Assembly (NCBI RefSeq): GCF_900156895.1
Contig: NZ_FTPD01000045.1
Coordinates: 532,748 to 596,747 of the forward strand
DNA: 64,000 bases
Direction of reading: 5' to 3'
DNA from: Mesorhizobium prunaredense
GTDB taxonomy: Bacteria > Pseudomonadota > Alphaproteobacteria > Rhizobiales > Rhizobiaceae
The notes below the pieces were generated by a model. That model searched no databases. It saw only the letters and a list, made by a program, of their open reading frames with translations, and was not told where the DNA came from. Shown here piece after piece: positions 1-9,595 of the stretch (positions are counted from its first letter, which is position 1; every line of letters begins with the position of its first letter). Both the position numbers and the translations under genes were made by a program.

Positions 1-1049
1 TCATGGACGAACCGACCTCGGCGCTGAGTGCGGCGGAAGTCGAGATCCTGTTCAAGGTGATCGCCGACCTCAAGGCGCGCGGCGTGGCGATCGTCTATAT
101 CTCGCACCGGCTCGAGGAGCTGATCCGCATCGGCGACTACATCACCGTGCTGCGCGACGGCCGCATCACCGGCCAGGAGACGATGAAAAACGTCGACACG
201 CAGTGGATCGTGCGGCAGATGATCGGCTCCGACGCCAAGGACTTCGCCAAGGCCGACGGCCATGTTCCGGGCGAAGAGATCTTCCGCGCCGAGGACATCT
301 GCCTGCCGCGCGTGACCGGCGGGCTTGCAGTCGATCATGTCTCGCTGTCGCTGCGTGCCGGCGAGATCCTCGGCATATACGGCCTGATGGGCGCCGGGCG
401 CAGCGAGCTGTTCGACTGCATCATGGGGCGCCACGGCCATGCCACCGGGGCGATATTCATTGCCGGCAAGAAGGTGAAGGAGCGCGACACCACGCGACGG
501 ATCCGGCGCGGGCTGGCGCTGATCCCCGAGGACCGCCAGCGCGATGGGCTGGTGTCGATCCTCTCGGTCGCCAGCAATCTGACGCTGGCCAGCCTGTCGC
601 GGTTTGTCCGCCTGTTCCATATCGGCGGCGCCAAGGAGAACCAGGCGGTGACGCAGATGGTGCGGGAACTGGCGATCAAGGTCGCCGATCCGGCGCAGGA
701 GGTCTCGTCGCTGTCGGGCGGCAACCAGCAGAAGGTGGTGATCGGCAAGGCGCTGCTCACCGGGCCGAAAGTGCTGCTGATGGACGAGCCGAGCCGCGGC
801 ATCGATGTCGGCGCCAAGGCCGACGTCTTCCGCACCATGCGCAAACTGTCCCGCGACGGACTGGGCATTCTGTTCGCCACCTCCGATCTCGATGAGGTGA
901 TGGCGCTGTCCGACCGGATCGCGGTGATGAGCAATGGAAAACTGACCGGCATGTTCGATCGCGCCGAGGCGACGGAGGCGGCACTTGTCGCCGCATCGGC
1001 GCTTGGCCACGGGCCGGTCCCGCGCATGGAGAGCCACGCCCATGACTGA
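1..1049 (+). CDS. Sugar ABC transporter ATP-binding protein, RbsA/XylG type (5' end outside window)
   Basis: Energises import of a sugar or polyol across the inner membrane (CUT2 family, two fused ATPase domains). The window opens inside the first domain at its Walker B motif (MDEPTSALS). The whole second domain follows, with the degenerate Walker A usual for this family (GLMGAGRSEL), the signature SGGNQQK and Walker B LLMDEPSRGID. About 150 N-terminal residues are missing. The stop overlaps the start of the next gene, a permease, so the two are translationally coupled. A periplasmic binding protein gene probably lies upstream, outside the window. The downstream catabolic genes suggest D-apiose or a related branched sugar as substrate; this is inferred from context only. 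Confidence 0.93.
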   Translation, partial: MDEPTSALSAAEVEILFKVIADLKARGVAIVYISHRLEELIRIGDYITVLRDGRITGQETMKNVDTQWIVRQMIGSDAKDFAKADGHVPGEEIFRAEDICLPRVTGGLAVDHVSLSLRAGEILGIYGLMGAGRSELFDCIMGRHGHATGAIFIAGKKVKERDTTRRIRRGLALIPEDRQRDGLVSILSVASNLTLASLSRFVRLFHIGGAKENQAVTQMVRELAIKVADPAQEVSSLSGGNQQKVVIGKALLTGPKVLLMDEPSRGIDVGAKADVFRTMRKLSRDGLGILFATSDLDEVMALSDRIAVMSNGKLTGMFDRAEATEAALVAASALGHGPVPRMESHAHD

Positions 1050-2106
1050 CATCCCGGCCAAGGCTTCGGTTGCCTCCGCCTCGAGCGGCTCCGTGCTGCT
1101 GACGCTGATGAAGGCGAGGACGTTCATTGCGCTGATCGCCGTCCTGATCTTCTTCTCGATCGCGGCGCCGAATTTCCTGTCGGCCGCCAACCTGATCCTG
1201 ATGTCGAAGCACGTGGCGCTGAACGCCTTCCTCGCCATGGGCATGACCTTCGTCATCATCACCGGAGGCATCGACCTCTCGGTCGGCTCGATTGTCGGCC
1301 TGTGCGGCATGGTCGCCGGCTATCTCGTGCTCAACGGCATCGACCTGCAGGTCGGCTATACGATCTATTTCAACGTCTTCGAGATCGCACTGATCACGCT
1401 GGCGGTCGGCATATTGATCGGCGCCGTCAACGGATTGCTGATCACCAGGCTGAATGTCGCGCCGTTCATCGCCACGCTCGGCGTGCTCTATGTCGCACGC
1501 GGCCTGGCGCTGCTGTCGTCGGATGGCCGCACCTTTCCGAACCTCGTCGGCAAGCCCGATCTGGGCACGACGGGGTTCGGCTTCCTCGGCGCCGGCCGGC
1601 TGCTCGGTCTGCCGGTCTCGATATGGATTCTTGTCGTCGTAGCAGTTGGGGCGGCCTATCTGGCCAAATACACCCCGCTCGGCCGCCACATCTTTGCCGT
1701 CGGCGGCAACGAACGCGCGGCGCGGATTTCGGGCGTCCGGGTCAACATGGTGAAGATGTTCGTCTACATGTTCTCCGGCTTCTGCGCGGCCGTCGTCGGG
1801 CTGATCATCTCCTCCGAACTGATGGCCTCGCATCCGGCGACCGGCGAAAGCTTCGAGCTCAACGCGATCGCCGCGGCGGTGCTCGGCGGCACCTCGATGT
1901 CGGGTGGCCGCGGCACGATCGGCGGCACCATCGTCGGCGCCTTCGTCATCGGCATCCTTTCCGACGGGCTGGTGATGATGGGGGTGAGCTCGTTCTGGCA
2001 GATGGTGATCAAGGGCCTCGTCATCATTGTCGCCGTCGTCGTCGACCAGGCGCAGCGCCGGCTGCAGAGCCGGGTGACGCTGATGCAGATGGCAAAGGCA
2101 GGCTGA
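1042..2106 (+). CDS. Sugar ABC transporter permease, RbsC type
   Basis: Membrane subunit of the CUT2 importer whose ATPase is encoded just upstream. The 354-residue product is almost wholly hydrophobic, with about eight to ten predicted membrane segments and the family motif around GGIDLSVGS. A second conserved stretch, AAAVLGGTSMSGGRGT, is the cytoplasmic loop that contacts the ATPase. The ATG at 1042 is preferred over an in-frame start 57 bases upstream because it overlaps the ATPase stop codon in the usual way and gives a normal family length. Its own stop overlaps the next ATG by one base, continuing a tightly coupled operon. Confidence 0.93.
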   Translation: MTDIPAKASVASASSGSVLLTLMKARTFIALIAVLIFFSIAAPNFLSAANLILMSKHVALNAFLAMGMTFVIITGGIDLSVGSIVGLCGMVAGYLVLNGIDLQVGYTIYFNVFEIALITLAVGILIGAVNGLLITRLNVAPFIATLGVLYVARGLALLSSDGRTFPNLVGKPDLGTTGFGFLGAGRLLGLPVSIWILVVVAVGAAYLAKYTPLGRHIFAVGGNERAARISGVRVNMVKMFVYMFSGFCAAVVGLIISSELMASHPATGESFELNAIAAAVLGGTSMSGGRGTIGGTIVGAFVIGILSDGLVMMGVSSFWQMVIKGLVIIVAVVVDQAQRRLQSRVTLMQMAKAG

Positions 2107-3143
2107 TGGTGGCAGAACTGCGTGGAGCGCTGATCGGCTGCGGCTTCTTTGCCGTCAACCAGATGCATGCCTGGCGCGACATCGCGGGTGCTGCGATCGT
2201 CGCCATCTGCGACCGCGACCCGGAACGGCTCAAAGTAGTCGGCGACCAGTTCGGCATCGTGCGGCGCTATGTCGACGCGGCCGCACTGTTTGCCAGCGAA
2301 AGCCTGGATTTCGTCGATATCGCCACCACCGCGCCGAGCCATCTTCCGCTCGTCGAGATGGCGGCACAAAACCGCGTTCCGGCAATCTGCCAAAAGCCGT
2401 TCGCGCCGTCGCTTGCCGACGCCAAGGCTATGGTCAAGGCATGCAGCGATGCCGGCGTGGCGTTGATGGTGCATGAAAATTTTCGCTGGCAGTCGCCGAT
2501 CCAGGCGGTGCGCGCCGTGCTCGACAGCGGCGACATCGGCACACCCTTCTTCGGCCGGATCTCGTTCCGCTCGGCCTATGACGTGTTTTCCGGGCAGCCC
2601 TATCTGGCGACGGGAAAGCGCTTCATCATCGAAGACCTCGGCATCCACAGTCTCGACATAGCCCGCTTCCTGCTGGGCGACGTTTCGACGATCACGACCC
2701 GAACCGCTCGCATCAATCCCAAGATTGCCGGCGAGGACGTCGCAACCATGCTGATGGACCACAAGAGCGGCGCAACGTCCGTGGTCGACTGCAGCTATGC
2801 GACCAAGCTCGCCATCGAGCCGTTTCCGCAGACGCTGGTCGAGATCGACGGCAGCGACGGCACGATCCGGCTCGAGCAGAATTACCGGCTCAGCGTCACC
2901 GGCAGGAACGGAACGGCGGTCAGCGACGTCTCGCCGCCACTGCTGCCCTGGGCATCGCGGCCGTGGCACAACATCCAGGAAAGTGTCGTCGCCATTCAAA
3001 AGCACTGGGTCGACTGCCTGGCGAACGGGACCGAACCGGCAACCTCGGGCGCGGACAATCTTAGGACCTTGGCGCTGGTCGAGGCCGCCTATGCCGGTGC
3101 TGCAAGCGGTGAACCGGTGCAACTCGACGCTTTGCTGAGATGA
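2106..3143 (+). CDS. Gfo/Idh/MocA-family NAD(P)-dependent dehydrogenase (candidate D-apiose dehydrogenase)
   Basis: A 345-residue oxidoreductase with an N-terminal Rossmann fold (GALIGCGFFAVNQ, then the acidic residue of ICDRDPER) and a C-terminal substrate domain. The usual EKP motif appears as QKP in ICQKPFAPS, and the active-site region LGIHSLDIARFL keeps the histidine. In characterised D-apiose pathways a member of this family (ApsD) oxidises apiose to apionolactone, the substrate of the lactonase encoded next. The assignment rests on that neighbour and is an inference; inositol or other aldose dehydrogenase activity cannot be excluded. It overlaps both adjacent genes by one to four bases. 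Confidence 0.8.
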   Translation: MVAELRGALIGCGFFAVNQMHAWRDIAGAAIVAICDRDPERLKVVGDQFGIVRRYVDAAALFASESLDFVDIATTAPSHLPLVEMAAQNRVPAICQKPFAPSLADAKAMVKACSDAGVALMVHENFRWQSPIQAVRAVLDSGDIGTPFFGRISFRSAYDVFSGQPYLATGKRFIIEDLGIHSLDIARFLLGDVSTITTRTARINPKIAGEDVATMLMDHKSGATSVVDCSYATKLAIEPFPQTLVEIDGSDGTIRLEQNYRLSVTGRNGTAVSDVSPPLLPWASRPWHNIQESVVAIQKHWVDCLANGTEPATSGADNLRTLALVEAAYAGAASGEPVQLDALLR

Positions 3144-4977
3144 CCGCGGATGCCTTCCTCCTCTATGGCACACACGCGGTCGAGACCGAGCCAGTCAGGT
3201 TGCGCGCCGGCGCGCTCAGCGCCGACTTCGTCAACGGCAATCTGCGCACCATCCGCCATTGCGGTATCGAGGTGCTGCGCGCCATCGCCTACATCGTCAG
3301 GGATCGCGACTGGGGCACCTACGAGCCGGCGCTGACGGATTTAGTCATCGACCAGGGCACCGGAACTATCGCTGTCAGCTATTCGGCAAGCTGTGTCGGA
3401 CCAGAGGGAAGCCGGCTCGACTTTCGCGCGACGATCAAAGGCTCCGCCGACGGCCAGCTGGTTTTCGACGTGATCGCGCTTCCCGAAAACGCTTTCGAGA
3501 CCAATCGCTGCGGCTTCTGCATCCTGCATCCGATCGCCGGCCTGGCCGGCAGCCCGGTCACTGTCGAGCACACCGACGGCAGCGTGGTGGAAACAAAGCT
3601 TCCGCATCTGATCGACCCCTGGCAGCCTTTCAAGGATTTGCGGGCGATCACCCATGAGGTCCGGCCCGGCGTCACCGCCGAATGCCGGATGGAAGGCGAT
3701 GCGTTCGAGATGGAGGACCAGCGCAATTGGTCGGACGCGTCCTACAAGACCTATGTCCGGCCGCTGGCGCTGCCATGGCCCTATATGCTGCCCGCCGGCC
3801 AGACTCTGCGCCAGACGATCAGTCTGCGTGTGACCGGCGACGGCAGGGTGCCGGCTGCCGCAGCAACCGCCGAGCCGGTCCGAGTCGAGCTCGGCGAAGC
3901 CGGACCGCTGCTGCCGGATATCGGCGTAATCATCTACCCGGACGAGGTCGAGACGGCGCTGGCAAACCTGCCGACACTGTCCGCGCTTGGCCCGCAACAG
4001 CTGATGTTCCACTACGATCCGACGCGCGGTCACGGACTCGACGCCTTGCAGTCCTATGCCCGGCTCGCCGCAGCCTACCCGGTCGAGACGACGCTCGAAT
4101 GCGTCGTTTCCTGCGAGGGCGATCTCGACGCGGAGCTTTCAGATGCCGCCGGCATGGTGCGACAGGCCGGACTAGCACTCTCGGCTATTGCCGTCTCGCC
4201 CTCGGTCGACCGGCAGTCGACGCCGCCGGGCAGCGCGTGGCCTGAATGTCCGCCGCTTGAAGATGTCTATGCCGCGGCGCGCCGCGCCTTTCCCGACATC
4301 CGCCTCGGCGGCGGCATGTTCAGCTATTTCACCGAACTCAACCGCAAACGCGTTCCCGCCGATCTGCTCGATTTCGTCAGCCACTGCACCTGCCCGATCG
4401 TGCACGCTGCCGACGATCTCAGCGTCATGCAATCGCTAGAGGCGCTGCCTTTCATCACCCAATCGGCACGAACGATCTTCGGGGCAAAACCCTACCGGAT
4501 CGGCCCGTCGACCATCGCCATGCGGCAGAACCCTATGGCGGGGCGACCAAGGCCAATCCGCACAATCAGCGCATCGCCATGGCCGACCGGGATCCGCGCC
4601 ATGCCGGCCTGTTCGCGGCTGCATGGACGATCGGCTATGCCGCGCGCGTCGCGGCGGCCGGGCTGGAGATGCTCACGCTGTCCAGCTTCGCTGGAGCGTT
4701 CGGCGTGCTGGCGGCATCCGGGGAACCCGTCGGCGAAGGTGAACCCCGGCCGATCTTCCAGGCCGTGCAGGGGCTTTGCGAACTGGCCGGATTCAGGCAC
4801 GTAGCGGCGAGGACGAGCGATGAGACGCGGCTGCTCACGCTGGCCGGCCGTTCCCCCGCGGGCCAGACGCTCATGTGGCTGGCGAACCTGACGGCGAGCG
4901 AAGTGACGGTTGATATTTCCCGGTTCAAACGACGCCACCTCGTGATGACGCCTTACGCGATCACCCGGATCGGGTGA
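3140..4977 (+). pseudogene. apnL: D-apionate lactonase (ApnL), frameshifted
   Basis: Related to ApnL, the enzyme that opens D-apionolactone to D-apionate. The first reading frame runs from the ATG at 3140 to a stop at 4804. After about 4530 its translation becomes Arg/Pro/Ser-rich junk, while another frame continues a normal protein to a TGA at 4977. Restoring one base in the CCC run at 4531-4533 gives the continuous junction RQNPYGGATKANPHNQRIAM. The mended product would be about 612 residues, which fits the family as I remember it. Conserved-looking segments include MEGDAFEMEDQRNW and YKTYVRPLALPWPY. It is either a real inactivating deletion or a homopolymer sequencing error. Its ATG overlaps the dehydrogenase stop. 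Confidence 0.8.
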
Positions 4978-5009
4978 ATCAGCTGTTGGAATTCATCAGC
5001 CGGAGTTCA

Positions 5010-5720
5010 TCACCCGGAGTTCATCACGTAGAGCGCGCGTGAACGCTCAAGATGCTTGATCATCGCCTTCTCGGCGCCGTCCGCGTCCTTCTGCTCGATG
5101 CGGCCGATGATCTCTTCGTGTTCGGTCAGCGTGAAATTTTCCTTGCCGGTCCAGATCAGCATTTCGGTGTGATATTCCTTCAGCCAGCCAAGCATCGCTT
5201 CGCTGACCGCGACATAGATCGGGTTGCCGGATATCGCCGCGATCTGGGTATGAAACTTCATATCGGCGGATATGAAGGCTTCGGAATCGCCGCGAAAGCT
5301 CCGCTGTTCGGCAACCGTTGCCCGCAACCGCTGCACGTCCTCGGCGGCGGCCTTTTCGGCGGCTTCCCTGACCATGCCGCGCTCGAAGAAGATGCGCGCG
5401 CTCTTGAGGTGCTCCAGCGTGTCCTTCGACGACGACAGGATGATCTTGGCGGCGCCGTCGACCTGCTTGATGATCGACTTGGCGGTCAGCTGAAGCACTT
5501 TCGCCCGCTCGCCATGCGAGATCGCGACAAGGCCCATATTGCTCAACGCCTGCATTGCCTCGCGGATCGCCGGCCTGCCGACCGCGAAGCGCTCCATCAG
5601 CTCGCGCTCCGACGGCATGTCGTCGCCCGGCTGCAATTCGCCGCTGGTGATCAAGCGCTTCAGTCGCAAAAATACTTCGTCGGAAAGTTTGCGCCGGACG
5701 ATCGGCTCCGAACGGTTCAT
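5010..5720 (-). CDS. FadR-subfamily GntR transcriptional regulator
   Basis: A 236-residue regulator with an N-terminal winged helix-turn-helix (LKRLITSGELQPGDDMPSER, then FAVGRPAIREAMQALSNMGL) and a C-terminal all-helical FCD ligand-binding domain. It is transcribed away from the RuBisCO-like gene and converges on the frameshifted lactonase gene. This position makes it the likely local repressor of the sugar operon, probably responding to a pathway acid or sugar phosphate. The ATG at 5720 begins directly before the DNA-binding domain. The 142-bp gap to the divergent gene would hold the operator. Confidence 0.9.
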   Translation of the reverse strand: MNRSEPIVRRKLSDEVFLRLKRLITSGELQPGDDMPSERELMERFAVGRPAIREAMQALSNMGLVAISHGERAKVLQLTAKSIIKQVDGAAKIILSSSKDTLEHLKSARIFFERGMVREAAEKAAAEDVQRLRATVAEQRSFRGDSEAFISADMKFHTQIAAISGNPIYVAVSEAMLGWLKEYHTEMLIWTGKENFTLTEHEEIIGRIEQKDADGAEKAMIKHLERSRALYVMNSG

Positions 5721-5862
5721 CGTCGCGAATCACTCCCTTGATCGGTGTCTGTTTAGCATCGTCATGACGAATCCCGGAATGCTCGGCCGAGCAGGATATC
5801 GCTTGCAATACTTATGTACTCATTATACCAGATTTCCAGGATCAGGAAACTTTTTTCGGACT
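5721..5862. promoter_or_regulatory. Divergent promoter/operator region of the GntR gene and the RuBisCO-like gene
   Basis: A 142-bp spacer whose right part (about 5805-5855) is much more AT-rich than its surroundings and contains TTGCAA, ATGTAC and TATACC elements. GntR/FadR regulators usually bind short palindromes in such gaps. I see no perfect long inverted repeat, so the exact operator is not called. Confidence 0.3.
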
Positions 5863-7113
5863 ATGATCACCCTCACCTATCGGATCGAAACCCTAGGCAG
5901 CATCGAGGCGCTGGCGGCCAAGATCGCCAGCGACCAGTCGACGGGAACCTTCGTCGCGCTGGCCGGCGAGACCGAAGAGCTCAAGGCGCGGGTGGCGGCG
6001 CGCGTCCTGGCGATTAGGCATCTGCCGGACGCCGATCGCCCGTCGCTTCCCGAAGCCGGCGACGGGCCCTTCAAGCGCGCGGATGTCGACATCGCATTTC
6101 CTCTTGATGCCATCGGCACCGATCTTTCGGCATTGATGACCATCGCCATCGGCGGCGCCTTTTCGATCAAGGGTCTGTCCGGCATCCGCATCGTCGACAT
6201 GAAGCTGCCTGAGGAATACCGGGGCGCGCACCCGGGTCCGCAATTCGGTGTCGCCGGCAGCAGCCGGCTGACCGGCGTCAGGGATCGCCCGATCATCGGA
6301 ACGATCGTCAAGCCGGCGCTTGGGCTTCGGCCGCACGAGACGGCGGAGATGGTCGGTGAGTTGATCGCCGCCGGCGTCGATTTCATCAAGGACGACGAGA
6401 AGCTGATGAGCCCGGCCTATTCGCCGCTGTCGGAACGGGTGAAAGCGATCATGCCGCTCGTCCTCGACCATGAGCAGAAGACCGGCAAAAAGGTGATGTA
6501 TGCCTTCGGCATCTCGCATGCCGACCCGGACGAGATGATGCGCAACCACGATATGGTGGCAAAGGCCGGCGGCAATTGCGCGGTGGTCAACATCAATTCC
6601 GTCGGCTTCGGCGGCATGGCTTACCTGAGAAAGCGCTCCAGCCTGGTGCTCCATGCCCACCGCAACGGCTGGGACATTCTCACCCGTCACCCCGGCCTCG
6701 GCATGGATTTCAAGGTCTGGCAGCAGTTCTGGCGGCTGCTCGGCGTCGATCAGTTCCAGATCAACGGCATCGCTTCGAAATACTGGGAGCCGGACTGGTC
6801 CTTCATCAGTTCCTTCGAGGCGGTGACCACGCCGATCTTTTCGCCTGATGATTGCGCGCTGCCGGTCGCCGGCTCCGGCCAATGGGGTGGACAAGCCCCC
6901 GAAACCTACCGGCGAACCGGCCGAACGGTCGATCTTCTCTATCTCTGCGGCGGCGGCATCGTCAGCCATCCTGACGGACCGGGTGCCGGCGTGCGCGCCG
7001 TGCAGCAAGCCTGGCAGGCGGCCGTCGATGGCATACCGTTGGCGGACTTCGCCCTGAGCCACCCGGAACTGGCGCGGTCGATCGAGAAATTCGGCGACGG
7101 CAAAGCGGCCTGA
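5863..7113 (+). CDS. oiaX: RuBisCO-like protein, 3-oxo-isoapionate-4-phosphate decarboxylase or transcarboxylase/hydrolase (OiaX/OiaT type)
   Basis: A 416-residue member of the RuBisCO large-chain superfamily (form IV-like) that keeps the metal/carbamate motif as IKDDE: K176, D178 and E179, the counterparts of the RuBisCO carbamylated lysine and its two acidic ligands. The upstream lysine region is GTIVKPALGL (K150). In apiose catabolism such proteins act on 3-oxo-isoapionate 4-phosphate. OiaX decarboxylates it to L-erythrulose 1-phosphate, and OiaT splits it to 3-phosphoglycerate and glycolate. The kinase making the substrate is encoded 5 bp downstream. OiaX is favoured because genes using its product lie a few kb away, but the two types cannot be told apart by eye. 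The ATG at 5863 starts at the RuBisCO-fold N terminus. Confidence 0.82.
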   Translation: MITLTYRIETLGSIEALAAKIASDQSTGTFVALAGETEELKARVAARVLAIRHLPDADRPSLPEAGDGPFKRADVDIAFPLDAIGTDLSALMTIAIGGAFSIKGLSGIRIVDMKLPEEYRGAHPGPQFGVAGSSRLTGVRDRPIIGTIVKPALGLRPHETAEMVGELIAAGVDFIKDDEKLMSPAYSPLSERVKAIMPLVLDHEQKTGKKVMYAFGISHADPDEMMRNHDMVAKAGGNCAVVNINSVGFGGMAYLRKRSSLVLHAHRNGWDILTRHPGLGMDFKVWQQFWRLLGVDQFQINGIASKYWEPDWSFISSFEAVTTPIFSPDDCALPVAGSGQWGGQAPETYRRTGRTVDLLYLCGGGIVSHPDGPGAGVRAVQQAWQAAVDGIPLADFALSHPELARSIEKFGDGKAA

Positions 7114-7117
7114 CGCC

Positions 7118-8452
7118 ATGCAAAGCCTGCTTCTGAGCTATTATGGCGATGACCTCACCGGCTCGACCGACGTCATGGAGGCGCTCGAGCTCGGCGGCGT
7201 GCCGACCGTGCTGTTCATGCGTCAGCCGGACGAGGCCCTGCTTTCGCAGTTCGGGCATTGCCGTGCCATCGGCCTGGCCGGCACCAGCCGCAGCGAGACG
7301 CCGCAGTGGATGGACCTGCATCTCAAGCGCGCCTTCGCCTGGCTGAAGCCCCTGAACGCCGAGTTTTGCCACTACAAGGTCTGCTCGACCTTCGATTCCA
7401 GCCCGACGATCGGCAGCATCGGCCGGGCCATCGAGATCGGCCGCTCGGTTTTCAGCCAGGACAGCGTGCCGCTGGTGGTCGGCGCGCCGCAGCTCAAGCG
7501 CTACACCGCCTTCGGCCATCTGTTCGCGGCCTACCGCGACAAATATTTCCGCATCGATCGCCACCCGGTGATGAGCCGCCACCCGACCACGCCGATGGAT
7601 GAATCCGACCTGCTGATCCACCTGTCGCGCCAGACGGACCTCACCTCGGGACTGGTCGACCTGGCGACGCTGCAGTCAGCGTCCCGATCGGATGCGTTCG
7701 ATCGCTTGCTCGCCGATGGCACCAACATCGTGCTTTTGGATATCGCCAGCCTGGAAAGTCAGGCGCTTGCCGGCAAGGAGATATGGCGGGTTCGCCGGCC
7801 GGGCGGCACTTTCGTCGTCGGCTCTTCGGGCATCGAATATGCGCTGCTGGCCGAATGGGCCGCCAACCGGACCGTCCGTGCCGAGCCCAGCTTTTCGCCG
7901 CCAGGTGCGGCCGACCGGATCGCAGTGGTCTCGGGCAGCTGCTCGCCGACGACGGAACGACAGATCCGGCATGCTTTGACGGACGGTTTCGACGGGGTCG
8001 AGGTGGACCCTGTCGAACTGGTTTCCGAAGCCTCCAGCGATGCGATCTCGCGCGCGGCAGCAAGCGGGCGTGCCAGCCTGGAAGCCGGGCGCAGCGTCGT
8101 CCTCTACACCGCCCTCGGTCCCGCAGCCGACCGAGGCGCCGAAATCGACCGGCAGGAAGGCGCCCGCCACAAGCTTGGCCGCGGCCTCGGCGAACTTCTT
8201 TGCAAGCTGACGATCGAACAAGAATTGCAGCGCGTGGTCATTGCTGGCGGCGATACGTCGAGCCATGCGCTCGGCCAGATGGGCGTCGATGCGCTGACGG
8301 TCAGGATGCCGCTGCCCGCCTCGCCGGGCTCGCCGCTTTGCGTCGCCCACTCGCGCGTCAAGGCGATCGACGGACTGGAGATCGCCCTCAAGGGCGGGCA
8401 AGTCGGAACCGATCGCTATTTCTGCGCCATCCGCGATGGGCTCGGCGGCTGA
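7118..8452 (+). CDS. oiaK: Four-carbon acid sugar kinase family (DUF1537) protein, candidate 3-oxo-isoapionate kinase
   Basis: A 444-residue kinase with an N-terminal substrate-binding domain (YYGDDLTGSTDVMEAL) and a C-terminal nucleotide-binding domain (VIAGGDTSSHALGQMG), the two-domain layout of DUF1537 enzymes. This family phosphorylates four- and five-carbon acid sugars. Next to a RuBisCO-like protein the expected role is ATP-dependent phosphorylation of 3-oxo-isoapionate (OiaK). The gene starts five bases after the preceding stop, so it is co-transcribed. A separate gene for the apionate oxidoisomerase (ApnO) is not visible in the window and may lie upstream or elsewhere. Confidence 0.85.
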   Translation: MQSLLLSYYGDDLTGSTDVMEALELGGVPTVLFMRQPDEALLSQFGHCRAIGLAGTSRSETPQWMDLHLKRAFAWLKPLNAEFCHYKVCSTFDSSPTIGSIGRAIEIGRSVFSQDSVPLVVGAPQLKRYTAFGHLFAAYRDKYFRIDRHPVMSRHPTTPMDESDLLIHLSRQTDLTSGLVDLATLQSASRSDAFDRLLADGTNIVLLDIASLESQALAGKEIWRVRRPGGTFVVGSSGIEYALLAEWAANRTVRAEPSFSPPGAADRIAVVSGSCSPTTERQIRHALTDGFDGVEVDPVELVSEASSDAISRAAASGRASLEAGRSVVLYTALGPAADRGAEIDRQEGARHKLGRGLGELLCKLTIEQELQRVVIAGGDTSSHALGQMGVDALTVRMPLPASPGSPLCVAHSRVKAIDGLEIALKGGQVGTDRYFCAIRDGLGG

Positions 8453-8620
8453 CAGCAGGCGCGCTGGATTTGCCTGATCTCACGACTTCTTGAACACGGC
8501 GCGGTTACCAACGCACGATGCCTGCCCCACATAAGGCGCCGGATGCGCAGCGGCGGGCGGCGTAAAACGCTCAAGCGGGGCTGGATCACGGCTCCGCGAA
8601 TGAACCAGCGGGATGCCGCG

Positions 8621-9505
8621 ATGTCATTCAGACCATTGCTTGGTGACGGCCGGGTTCGGAGCCAGGAGGAGAAGTCGGAGCCCCTGCAAACCGCGTCATG
8701 GGGAAGCTCCTCGATCGTTTTCGATAATCGGCGATGGGCGTGCCGCGAGGCGGAGCTGCGCTGGACAGCCCCTCATCATCTGATCGTGCTGACTGATGAA
8801 GGCGGAACCTCCCATACATCTATCCGGCACGAGGCAAAATCGCTCTACGACGGAATGGACCGTCCCGGAGCCCTCACCTTCGTCCCCGCAGGCGCCGAGC
8901 GGCAGGGCTTCTATCGCGATGTAGACCTCTCCTACTCAGCCTTGTGGATCGATCCCGATATCAGCCTTCCCGGCTGCGAGCGCCTGAGAGACCTGCCGAT
9001 CCTGGTGAACAGGAAAGACGTGGTGATCGCCACGCTGCTGAGTTCGCTTCGCGACGAGATGGCACTCGGCCACAAGCCGGACACTGCCTATATCGAGCAT
9101 CTGGTCGCCCTGGTCAGCCTCCGCGTGGCCACCCTGAACCGGGAGCAACACCCGTCAGTGCGTCACGGCTGTCTCAGCCGTCGCGCGCTTGGTCGAGTTC
9201 GGGCTTACATCGATGCCCATATGAATGCCGACGTTTCGCTAAGCGAGTTGGCAGCCGTCGCCGGCATGGCCGTCGACAGTTTTGCACGCCGATTCAAGGC
9301 GACGACCGGGCTTGCACCCTATGCCTATGTGATCGAGGAACGCGTGCGGCGAGCCGAGATACTGCTGCGCGAAACGGGTTTGTCGATCGGTAGCATTGCC
9401 TTTCGGCTCGGCTTTTCAAGCCAGAGTCACTTCACCACGACGTTCCGGCGTCTCAGGGGCATGACGCCTCGGGCCTATCGAGTGAATTCTTCTCCGGAAT
9501 CCTGA
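8621..9505 (+). CDS. AraC/XylS-family transcriptional regulator
   Basis: The product has a variable N-terminal sensor region and a C-terminal double helix-turn-helix (about the last 100 residues). The first helix-turn-helix lies near LSELAAVAGMAVDSFARRFK, and the second is GLSIGSIAFRLGFSSQSHFTT followed by the family signature FRRLRGMTPRAYR. It is on the same strand and directly upstream of the molybdenum oxidoreductase genes, so it may control them. Start choice is uncertain: in-frame ATGs at 8600 and 8621 and one at 8543 all lack a strong ribosome-binding site. Confidence 0.85.
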   Translation: MSFRPLLGDGRVRSQEEKSEPLQTASWGSSSIVFDNRRWACREAELRWTAPHHLIVLTDEGGTSHTSIRHEAKSLYDGMDRPGALTFVPAGAERQGFYRDVDLSYSALWIDPDISLPGCERLRDLPILVNRKDVVIATLLSSLRDEMALGHKPDTAYIEHLVALVSLRVATLNREQHPSVRHGCLSRRALGRVRAYIDAHMNADVSLSELAAVAGMAVDSFARRFKATTGLAPYAYVIEERVRRAEILLRETGLSIGSIAFRLGFSSQSHFTTTFRRLRGMTPRAYRVNSSPES

Positions 9506-9595
9506 CATTGCCGCCGGTTTCCTGAAAGAAAGCCGCCGCGCGCCTCCCCACCTCCAAGGTCGATGAGTGAAAGAACTGTGACTGGGAGATCATGC

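Noticed and set aside
5863..7113. True CO2-fixing RuBisCO with the nearby class II aldolase as a Calvin cycle set
   Set aside because: The protein is a short RuBisCO-like form beside a DUF1537 kinase, with no small subunit, phosphoribulokinase or cbbR in the window.
9563..9595. Upstream ATG start for paoA at 9563
   Set aside because: The ATG at 9596 has a GGGAG site at good distance and still keeps the complete twin-arginine signal.
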